Notes under the pieces: model-generated
What the model saw: only the letters and a program-made list of their open reading frames with translations
The model's database searches: none
What the model was told of the DNA's origin: nothing
Shown here: positions 19,601-25,905 of the stretch, piece by piece
Numbering within the stretch: the first letter of the stretch is position 1
Layout of the letters: each line of letters opens with the position of its first letter
Assembly: GCF_963678635.1 (NCBI RefSeq)
Contig: NC_087071.1
Location: 18,165,613 to 18,229,612 of the forward strand
Length of the DNA: 64,000 nt
Direction of reading: 5' to 3'
Origin: Symsagittifera roscoffensis
Lineage: Eukaryota; Xenacoelomorpha; Acoela; Convolutidae
Translations under genes and position numbers: made by a program

Positions 19601-21081
19601 GGATGGGATGCTCTCTTTTTTATTGCTATTTTCCTTAATTGTGGTGTTAAGGTCATCATTAAGATTTCTGCCATCTTTGTGTTTTTATAGTCATGTGTAT
19701 TTAATGAATATGCTTTTCGAACTAGTGTTTCGATTCGTACTGCTATTTGCTTGATGGTTTCGTTTGGGAATCTGCGAATTTCATTACATAAAACTCTTTG
19801 TTGTTGTTTGTTTCTTTCGGAGTCAAACATTTTTGAAAATTCTTGTGTAAACCTTTTCCAGTTTGATTTTATTTCTAGAGGTAGTACTGAAAACCATTTT
19901 TGGGCTGCGCCATCTAAGGTTGTTTGTATTAACGCTGTGCGTCGATGTATCCAATTTTGATGTAGTGGCGTATTAATTGGTTCAGGTCCAATATTTAAAA
20001 TCAGGTTTGCTGTTACTGCATTTAAATAATCTTCTACAGAATATTCAGGGTCTGTTCCTGTGAAAACCATTAAAGGTTTGTTTGATGTTATTGATGATCC
20101 ACCCATAAGGTATGGATTCATTGTCATTTGTAATGATTCTGCTGCATTTGGCATTTGAGAAAAATTTGAAAGTTGGTTTCTTGTTATTTCATGTTGTTGG
20201 AGATAATATGGGAGTGGTATTTCATTTTGCATTTGTGATGGTTGATACGAGTGTGCAGTCATTGGATTTTGTTGTTGAATTGGTTGAAAAGATTGTGTAT
20301 TAATTAGATTTTGTTGTTGAATTGGTTGTTGATGTTGTGCATCTATTGGTTGTGGAGAAAAATTTCTATGATTTGTACGTGTTCTCTGTATTCCTTGTCT
20401 ACGATATTCTTGAGTATTTGGTGCAAATATATCTGGTTGTAAGAAATCATCATCTGAGGATAAATAATCCATTTGATAAGCTGTTTGTTTTTTATTTTTA
20501 TTTTGTTGAAAAAATGGGTAATTTTCACTGTGATCCTGTGGAGGATTTGTTTGGAAATTTATTGAATTAGGTTGGGTCATTGGGTTATCCCAATTTCGAG
20601 ATCTTGTATATTGGTTAAAATTTCTTTGTGGTTGATTATATGTTTTTGATGGATGTGTATAATTATAATTATGGTCTGTAAAGTTGTTTCTAGTGAATGT
20701 TTTGCGTGTTTTTGATGGTATTGTCATGGGTCTGTATGTTTGGTAATCCATATGTGAATATTTAGGGGCAACCGAAGGTTTAACGGTTGATTGTAAGGTT
20801 ACCTGTGTTTGTGAAGGATTTGTATTTCTTGGTGTTGTTAAATTTGGGCGTATTGGTGAAATACTTTGTTGTGTAGTTGTTGTGTGTACAATTTCTTCAT
20901 TTATGAAGTGTGATGGTGTCTGGATATCTTGTTGAGTAAGATTCCTAGTTCCATTGAGGTTTTCATTGTGTATAACTGTAGAGTTTAAACTATTATTTTG
21001 TGTATCGGGCAAAAATGTATTATAGTTTAATGGTGTTGCATCAACCCGGGTTGACCTCCATACACCGAAAATGCTTATCAT
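13651..21081 (-). CDS. gag-pol: Gag-Pol polyprotein of the 20-kb element (main part, 2476 codons)
   Basis: One unbroken frame encodes capsid, nucleocapsid and all enzymes for reverse transcription and integration. A Gln/Asn/Tyr-rich region is followed by a Retrotrans_gag-type capsid segment at about 338-545 and a CCHC knuckle at 578-591 (CNYC...H...C). Next comes a long Arg/Asn/Ser/Tyr-rich tract (about 650-850), aspartic protease DSG at 965-967, RT with YLDD at 1473-1476, RNase H starting near CDAS at 1621, and an integrase HHCC finger. The integrase core triad is D2057, D2117, E2153 (35 residues between the last two). A GPY module lies at 2330 and a basic tail follows. The domain order RT-RNaseH-IN is Ty3/Gypsy. 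The first dozen codons lie in nested foreign DNA. The authentic gag N-terminus is the ORF at 21878-22807. Confidence 0.95.
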   Translation of the reverse strand: MISIFGVWRSTRVDATPLNYNTFLPDTQNNSLNSTVIHNENLNGTRNLTQQDIQTPSHFINEEIVHTTTTQQSISPIRPNLTTPRNTNPSQTQVTLQSTVKPSVAPKYSHMDYQTYRPMTIPSKTRKTFTRNNFTDHNYNYTHPSKTYNQPQRNFNQYTRSRNWDNPMTQPNSINFQTNPPQDHSENYPFFQQNKNKKQTAYQMDYLSSDDDFLQPDIFAPNTQEYRRQGIQRTRTNHRNFSPQPIDAQHQQPIQQQNLINTQSFQPIQQQNPMTAHSYQPSQMQNEIPLPYYLQQHEITRNQLSNFSQMPNAAESLQMTMNPYLMGGSSITSNKPLMVFTGTDPEYSVEDYLNAVTANLILNIGPEPINTPLHQNWIHRRTALIQTTLDGAAQKWFSVLPLEIKSNWKRFTQEFSKMFDSERNKQQQRVLCNEIRRFPNETIKQIAVRIETLVRKAYSLNTHDYKNTKMAEILMMTLTPQLRKIAIKKRASHPSSIREPYLDFRKLVDKLEQAEITMKLEETENLKLQYVNRIETTPTNINNIQESETDLVEKITEILNIYEKNPNFKGKPSFKKWCNYCRRYGHSISECRQKQQDNQNKPQKYKEPNKSFYQYMKKDQNLPNKTVHSNNSSGKPLPNNTNYTRNQSPYNSSYRGRSPERRNTNNSSQNHYNRPNSRNNYSRSNSNTQRFVSRSNSQSRNNYYPNNQSRNSSYNRNRNYSYNRNRSYSNNRNQNYPNNRSRNNSYNRSNYNRPNNNYQNRSRNNSQNRHPSYNNRYRNYSQSPHRNNNNYNNSNNRHRSSTPKHQRQINQVQSNPETTSDPPGIDDTVTDTLQLNQINCTSSDSESDTENTLSINMIKVENDYESVIYEQPFPSHIYENQSEFLQNYYTTTINSTPTTQETNEINTTDQTNKNTKTKCLNTNHIYQNIQKEQPKEKIWTIPFLLESPRNKEFQPPDLEIDFLIDSGAESNIINIPTWNEIKTLHPKLTPLEISSKLATAQGSTLINYGKIQLFLLPTRTMEQSKILNKPFKQIFHITDIKYNIIGIPFISKYIPTINILNSKILIKDKYTKTKETSLTFFQRLNKQPPFFSKFYPIFNQQRKHLKPLSGNIYNFSIKQVHQYDKEQNKKKFYMSDFEFKPIHKFFKITISSIKYLKNSNSDIISLHVYNNTPYQVTLPLGLLGYCETNATISPIHEKAYRVNNILQLLDICQSTILNEELSINNIISNENRNTDYFTKTPYFKPTFNISNYTEDQQKFLTMFNFQHSQITQDEFEKLAKQLIKYSSVYATSKFDVGKISSSLHLPLKPDAVFKKQRASKVPIHLHDKVNRLLDILEQYNIISPVNKEEQPKGNTFINPVIILAKGESLKIVLDARYLNSLIDESKCNWPIEPIQVILTKINGKYFTTADMNSAYNQMPLDEQSRRLTQFVIGNQQYEFNRLFYGISIGPAAFSAFMSKIFRPLILKKNAITYLDDVFMQSQTKDEMFNVLEKYHQILQNENLKAAPDKSHFFLTRVKFFGHNIERKTITPLKSRIDAIQKLQPPTNKKKIQEFLGMLNFLSKYVYKMQLYLRPFYNILRQQNNFEWNTEHQTRFEEVKKLLTEQISNTIPDSNQPFYAMCDASNFGIGAALLQSHNGTNKMNLISANSRLFTQAELRLSTLMRECTAIIYTLTEYEFLILGSKHPTVLFTDHKPIIFLFTQKSNPNHRVYRFQLILMKFPNLHIVWTAGKNLALPDTLSRNTPPELLTRKTTVEIPKNIKFYLAENETSPRLECKYAVKTDIEQSQINNLQHFPLYLDCQNNHYEVDLLGTSTFKPIPYSQWIKNNTQQKRTKQHPPKKDHFPLIEKEDLTDKINLSGPQTNDSKYTINQVFDLHDPLDTIPLSKLEIENIFLPPTEIITISTLKQYQNLDPVIRQLKSWHKYKTKPIKADSTILGNKTLLRYFRKFNNTTINENTDLLEYNLNESTVPCLPLSMILIAFNISHTQNIKGHSGSEKTYSNFIQNFYFPNAPIWIKVLCNDCIVCQLNKPYPNQKQIAQKQDFQGQSLYFNHRISFDTKGPISPSSEGNSYIMVIVDAFTHYVALNPVPHCNAYYAYTTLYEHWIAKFGLPEILVTDNGTEFINNEIITLCHLYNIKHKPRTSHAPWTNGLVEGMNRSLQEYLRCIINGNDTKYTEWSADVKLFPLAYNSQITTTLGMSPYEMVFNQKPRKPIMFTANSHKNAQGYCQPNKDSICYNLPLHTHDEDHFHHPQILKLASGTHTEWILNRDKKHNEIYQKITKKLLQRQNINEQINSRFTPASELKIGTFVLIPNFNTQKGISKKLQPLRKGPYQIIAKPTDVTYKITDSNKKEIVQHRNNLLPYYPKEYALRELTQLYSFTGLKIIQNEPHLKNTEQNDNPTENQNTKPTATKNNTQNHKESPKQRKNRKMTEQIIPQEQIDKSENRKTTRLRNQPRKNYKIFIPQSKILKKVEFQK

Positions 21082-21981
21082 ACAATTCCATACATCAAGT
21101 GTGTGGGAAAATGCTTGTCATACAATTTTCATACAATTTCTAAAAATGGTTGAAAACTGGTATAAACTCGTTTCTGTGGCTGTTTGACTCTAATAAAACA
21201 GTCTGGTGATAAAAACTGAGGTTTTCGTTTTTTTGAAAAAAATGCTTATCATACAATTCCCATATATGGAAAGTGTATGACTGGCATTTTTTTTGATGGC
21301 GACACAAAGTAATTTTGAAAATTTGGCCCAAAAATTTTTTTGCTTTTTTTTTCAACCGCAAATCGAATTTCGTACGCAAACCAACATTTTTCGAAAAAAA
21401 TTTTTTGCATGCAAAATTGAATATTTTCTGTGCATAACGTAGTCCAGGATACGATAAAATTGGCTTTTATTTTCTTTTCACTTATATATATTTTTTTCAA
21501 AAACGCGGAAAATTCCTATTTCTTCTGTATGGGGTGTTAATGTATGCCTTGATCAATGTCTGATAATTTGAAAATTCAAAAATTTAAAATAATCATCATT
21601 AAAAAATTCTGCCAAAAAATAAATGTTTGTTACTTTTGTTATATGAATTATAAAAGACAGCCACATTCAGGTCGTTTTCTATGCATTGTCAATGCAAGAC
21701 CGGCCAACCTTTGGTATTTTGAGTAACCAAGGTCTTTGTCACTTGTGTTCGGTTGCAACTACAACAAAAAAATTTTCAGAAACTAAATTTAGAAAGAAAA
21801 AATCAAAATTTTTGGTTTATGGAAAAACACACTATCATACAATTTTCATATATGGAAAAATGCTTATCATAGAGTTTTCATACAATTTTCTGTACGTATG
21901 GAATTGTATGAAATTGTATGACAAGAAGTTTCTCATATATGGAAATTATATGATAAGAAGTTTTGGTCAACCCGGGAATGG
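21035..21981. mobile_element. Nested 947-bp non-coding inverted-repeat element inside gag
   Basis: Both ends carry CCCGGGTTGACC in inverted orientation, followed by repeated motifs of the type TTATCATACAATT and CATATATGG that also mirror each other. TTAATGGT occurs at 21027-21034 and again at 21982-21989, a candidate 8-bp target duplication of hAT-like length. Removing the insert plus one duplicate (955 bp) leaves the flanking gag frames in the same phase, which supports these boundaries. The extreme termini do not match each other perfectly. No transposase is encoded. Related degenerate sequences lie at about 33880-34150, 46577-46900 and 54780-55020. Confidence 0.7.
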
Positions 21982-22807
21982 TTAATGGTATTACTTTTAC
22001 ATAATCTCTTATGTAAGATATCGTACTTATTGCTTGACTTGAGATTGATTGTGGGAAGCTTATAAATGCGGGATGAGACCATTCGGGGTCCCAAACATAA
22101 TCTGATTGTTCTGTGATAGCGGTATCATCGTTCGAGTTTTGGGGTCTAAAATTTTTTCTTGCTTGTGCAATTAAATCAATATTGTGTGTGAAATAATCTA
22201 TTATGAACCATGCCAAAATTTTTTGTAGATCGTGTTTTGTATGTTGTGAAACGTCGTCTTTCGTGAAATTTTCTTTAATGATGTTTAAATAACTAGAGAG
22301 TAGTGTGATTTCATGTCGTACTTTCAAATGTTTAGATGTTTCTGTCGGTGAGACATTTGTTATTGGGATTTCGTTTTCTAATATCGAAATATAACTATAT
22401 ATTATTGCGAAAACTTCATTGGTGAATATGGAGTTTGCTCTTTGTGAGTTATGATATTGGATGTTTTTTATATATTCTGAAAAAACTTTTGAAAATTCTA
22501 AATCAAGATCGTCTGTTTGAATTGTATATTTTCTATTATTATGGTTTGGTGATGTGAATTCTATGGAGTAGATTCCATACTGTTGTGTTATGTTGCATAT
22601 ATCTTTTAAGTAGTGATCTATGATTTGTCTTTTGATTTTTACATCGGGGAACTCTGTTTTACATGGACTGATTCCGGGTTCAAATAAATTTACGAGTAAA
22701 TTTTGACAAAATATGTGTTGTCCTCTATCAGTATCTGCGTCTACTATAAAAGGAAAGATTTCATCATCATCTGGAGTTTCTTCACCTGGAGTGTGCGTTG
22801 AGCTCAT
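21878..22807 (-). CDS. gag: Gag N-terminal region, separated from gag-pol by insertion (309 codons)
   Basis: The ATG at 22807 opens an acidic then mixed helical sequence of about 273 native codons. The last 36 or so codons are read from the nested element and end at a stop within it. In the uninterrupted element this frame would run directly into the 13651-21081 frame, giving a polyprotein of about 2,730 residues. As it stands this copy cannot make normal Gag-Pol from one message unless the insert is bypassed. It probably corresponds to matrix. I recognise no specific domain. Its start overlaps the end of the 155-aa ORF by 26 nt in a different frame. Confidence 0.75.
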   Translation of the reverse strand: MSSTHTPGEETPDDDEIFPFIVDADTDRGQHIFCQNLLVNLFEPGISPCKTEFPDVKIKRQIIDHYLKDICNITQQYGIYSIEFTSPNHNNRKYTIQTDDLDLEFSKVFSEYIKNIQYHNSQRANSIFTNEVFAIIYSYISILENEIPITNVSPTETSKHLKVRHEITLLSSYLNIIKENFTKDDVSQHTKHDLQKILAWFIIDYFTHNIDLIAQARKNFRPQNSNDDTAITEQSDYVWDPEWSHPAFISFPQSISSQAISTISYIRDYVKVIPLTIPGLTKTSYHIISIYEKLLVIQFHTIPYVQKIV

Positions 22808-23249
22808 TTTTTCGTTCGATGACTGTTAATATGTAATTATTAATGTGTCGAATTGGTTGATTCCAATTGTATAAATGTACTGGTTTGTGTTTATACTGCT
22901 TTTTTATTCTTCTTTTTCCTCTTTTTGATGAATTTGAAGTTGTTTCTGAGTCAGAAAAATATAATTGATCGTGAAGTGGGTAATTTTTATCTATTGATTC
23001 TTTTAGTTTGTAAAGTTCGTCTAAACTGTTGGTTTCTGATTCTGAAAATGCGTTTCGATTTTTTGAAAATCTTTTTCGTGTTATTTGTCTTTGTTTCGTT
23101 ATTATTTTTCTTTTTAGTGTTTGTCGTTTTATTCGAATGTATCCAACTGTTTGTGTATGAGGTGTGATTACAAGATCGTATTTTTTGTTATTTATTTCAC
23201 AATTGTGTAAAACGATTGTTTGTTTATTTCCTAGGTTTTTAAATGACAT
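22782..23249 (-). CDS. Small basic protein upstream of gag (155 aa), possible RNA-binding regulator
   Basis: The first ORF of the element starts at an ATG at 23249 and ends 26 nt inside gag. Residues about 38-63 and 109-120 are strongly basic (RIKRQTLKRK, KRGKRRIKKQ), resembling nuclear-localisation or arginine-rich RNA-binding segments. An acidic SESE/SDSE-type stretch lies between them, and the C-terminal part contains W and H residues. I recognise no family. An arginine-rich early ORF before gag is unusual for Gypsy elements and suggests a Rev/Tat-like regulatory role, but this is inferred from composition only. Confidence 0.6.
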   Translation of the reverse strand: MSFKNLGNKQTIVLHNCEINNKKYDLVITPHTQTVGYIRIKRQTLKRKIITKQRQITRKRFSKNRNAFSESETNSLDELYKLKESIDKNYPLHDQLYFSDSETTSNSSKRGKRRIKKQYKHKPVHLYNWNQPIRHINNYILTVIERKNELNAHSR

Positions 23250-23767
23250 AAGGTTTAGGATGACGGATGCAAAAGGTTGTTAAATGGTTTCTATTTTTCT
23301 TAAACTGTTAGTTCTTACGATTTTTTGGTTAGCTTAACCTGGGTCTGTTTGTTCAGGGTTGGAGAGAAAAGTATATCGATTCCGAAGAATGATTTTTTAC
23401 TTTCTCGTGGCTAGTATAAGTTAAGGTGTTAACTTACTTAATCTTACTTAGGGGTAGTGATTGTGTTCAAGGGTTGGAGAATAGTAAATCGATCCACAAG
23501 GTTCAGGTATAATTAGAACGCGAGTAGTTCGTTAGATACTATTTTAAACTTACTAAGTCTAAGATTTATCCTGGGTCTGGTAAGAGGGGGGGTCAAGTGA
23601 AGGATGAATAACCGAAGTTCTTCACTGTTTATCCTAATTTGAATGATTAGTTTTGTTTAAAAATTTCTATTAGTCTTGGGTCTTTAGAAAGGGTTGGGTA
23701 GTGAATCGACGTTTGAGGTCGTTAGACACTAATTAAGTGGGTGGGGGAGAACAAAGTTGTTCTGTTT

Positions 23768-23852
23768 GATCCAAGGATAAGCCTTGATGATCAAATTTGA
23801 AATATAATTAAGTAGAAAATGATTTAAGATCCAAGGATAAGCCTTGATGATC
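23768..23852. repeat. 25-bp direct repeat pair in the leader
   Basis: Identical 25-mers start at 23768 and 23828. Each contains CCAAGGATAAGCC and begins and ends with GATC. The unit period is 60 bp. Confidence 0.85.
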
Positions 23853-24484
23853 TGGTTTTAAAATTAAGTGAATTTAAGTTTTAATAAAATTTTAAATGTG
23901 TGTAAAGGAAAGATTTAGTGTTTTGATGATATTAGTGGGTTTATGATTGCTGTTATGTTTTAGATGATGGAGCTGGAACAACAGGATGATTTATGATTAC
24001 TAACCATTTATTGTCATGCTACTAATTTTTATTTTTATTTTTCAATAAATATTTTTCAAACATGTTTTGTATATTACTGCAGAGTTTTAGGAAAACGATC
24101 TTAGATCTTTTTATCAATCGTTATTGTATATTAATAATTTTGTTTTAGCGCCTGAAATGATTTTGAAGATTAACTTCAAGGTTTTATGTTTGCAAATGAA
24201 AATCTAAATTCATTGCCAGTAGTATTCTAAATATAAAAGTTTGTTCTGGTTTTTGCCTAACTATCATATAGCTATATGGCAAGTTTCTACTTTGTCGTAT
24301 GTCGTCTCTGGTTCGAGGTCTTCTTCCAATTCCGGGTAGTTCTGTTATGGTTCGGAATATTGGCTCTGATCTATTGAGTCGTAGAGACATTTCGATTAAA
24401 TTATTGTCGTATAACATTTTTTAAATGTTTTTGTCTAATTTCTAATCTATTTTGGTTAATTCTAAGCTATTAAGGTCTTGTTCG

Positions 24485-24502
24485 AGACTTATGGTCGCAC
24501 CA
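24485..24502 (-). promoter_or_regulatory. Primer-binding site of the 20-kb element
   Basis: Two bases inside the 5' LTR the minus strand reads TGGTGCGACCATAAGTC. The leading TGG complements a tRNA CCA end, as expected for tRNA-primed reverse transcription. I cannot name the tRNA. Confidence 0.7.
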
Positions 24503-24504
24503 GA

Positions 24505-24914
24505 TGAGTTATGACCGAGTTGGTTAACTCATAGAGTAATTTCGGATAGGGTACACCGTCTGCTCGTCACGCTATCTTATTTTCGGCCGGATAGATTCGT
24601 GCAACTTCTTAGTCTAATACCGATCCTAATCTTACTCTTATACTATCTAGTCTCAGGTTGTTTAACTAGTCTCTGCTAGGCTCAATAGATCTAGGGTATA
24701 CTGGTTTATTGCGGCTGCTGAAGTGCTCGGGAGAGTCCAACTAATTTCTAAGTTAAATTCAATTCTCTCTGGTGCTGAAATTACAAGTAACTTCAGCACT
24801 TACAAATAAGTGGGTTGTTAGTTAGATGGATCATGATTGGTTAATATTAAATACTTTACATTGGTAAAATATCTAATTTATCCAATCATAAAATGTAGTT
24901 TAGATCAGGTTCCA
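24505..24914 (-). repeat. 5' LTR of the 20-kb element
   Basis: 410 bp, matching 5064-5473. On the minus strand it contains an AATAAA at 24710-24705 and the CCAAT inverted repeat at 24833-24889. ATTC follows at 24915-24918. Confidence 0.95.
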
Positions 24915-25905
24915 ATTCATTGCAAATCAATTATAATCGAGTATTTTTGACTTTTATGGATGAAGACAATGAAAATTCATTATATTAGATTTTTTTTCCA
25001 CTTTATTGAGATGCAAATATCAACGCACATGAAAAACTTTCTACGTTTCAAACTAAAGTTTTTTTAGTTTTGTTCCTTTAAACAATTTTCTTGAGCCACC
25101 CCCCACCCCCCCTAACCAACACCACTTGACCGCTTGAACCACCATCCCCCACCTGAACCTTTTCATTGTTAATCGGGGGGGGGGGGGGGGGGGGGGGGGT
25201 TCAGGTGAAGGGGTTTACCCCAGTGATTATTATCTTGTTTTCATCTATTTGTGGTTGGTTCTAGAACAAGTACTGTTATCAATTCAAAAGTTTTCTTGTG
25301 CATTTTCAAACGAAGCGAAACAAGAAAAGTGAAAAAATCCAATTAAGTGTGATTTTCTACTTATTGTATCATCCATTACAATAGATTTCAAACAAAATAT
25401 AATGCATTATCTTTTTTGGGGAAAAACTGATTTAAAATCATTTTCAACCCAATTTGTTGTCTTAGCGTAACGCGGAAATCGATTATATTGATTATATTTT
25501 AGGCCATGAACATCCAATATAATCAATTTTTTTTTTCATTTTTCTTAAATGCGGGTGGGAACAACGGTAGGTTTAAATTGAAACTCCATTATTTTTGAAG
25601 ATACTGTGAGTAACATAAACAATCATTGTTTGAAGAATGAAACCAAGTCTTAAGAAGAAGAAAGCTCTAAATTGATTATTATTCCAAAAGTATTTCCATT
25701 TTCTAGGAATCTGTTTATGCTGGTTTACATGCTAGTAATAAAAGATCCCCCTATTTTTGATCCAACCCCGGAAACGACTACCCAAACCTATTATTACTCA
25801 AGTTTCATCCAACTGACACTGCTATTAAGAACAACCATCTCTTTTTCGTCTGTAAATGTCAAAGCATTTGAAATAAAACTTTGAGTCGCTGCAAAGATCT
25901 CTTTG
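24915..25905. other. Intergenic, with a G-tract hairpin at 25095-25215
   Basis: The only structure is at 25095-25215: C-rich runs, then CCCCCACCTGAACC, a short loop, about 22 consecutive G and GGTTCAGGTGAAGGGG, which can pair back. The rest is AT-rich with no coding signal. The G run is a likely assembly-length uncertainty. Confidence 0.5.

Larger units (their letters stand above)
23250..24504 (-). other. 5' leader of the 20-kb element with repeated motifs
   Basis: This 1.25-kb leader lies between the 5' LTR and the first ORF. It holds at least three degenerate copies of a GGGTTGGAGA...ATCGAT-type block (near 23355, 23475 and 23690) and an exact 25-bp pair starting at 23768 and 23828, exactly 60 bp apart. 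Such arrays could be packaging signals, splice regulators or insulator-type protein sites, as in the Drosophila gypsy leader. That is analogy, not homology. A short frame at 24184-24417 looks incidental. Confidence 0.5.
5064..24914 (-). mobile_element. Complete 19.85-kb env-bearing Ty3/Gypsy-like LTR retrotransposon
   Basis: Two 410-bp direct repeats (5064-5473 and 24505-24914) bound the element. Both begin TGAGTTA and end TTCCA on the plus strand, so the ends are TG...CA in either orientation. The 4-bp ATTC at 5060-5063 is repeated at 24915-24918 as a target-site duplication. All large frames are on the minus strand, so 24505-24914 is the 5' LTR. Transcription order is leader, 155-aa basic ORF, gag-pol (split by a nested insertion), a cassette of small frames, a methionine-less frame, an envelope-like ORF, a 601-aa ORF, a 1.6-kb 3' non-coding region and the 3' LTR. 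Protease, RT, RNase H and integrase motifs are all present. The usual length for env-bearing Metaviridae is about 6-10 kb, so this copy is roughly twice the usual size even without the nested element. Near-identical LTRs imply recent insertion. Confidence 0.95.

Noticed and set aside
13716..20570. Many plus-strand frames of 60-120 codons opposite gag-pol
   Set aside because: They are antisense shadows of the minus-strand gag-pol; compositional artefacts of T-rich complement with no domain motifs.
23768..23852. CRISPR-like spaced repeats
   Set aside because: Only two exact copies, in the leader of a eukaryotic retroelement, with no cas genes.
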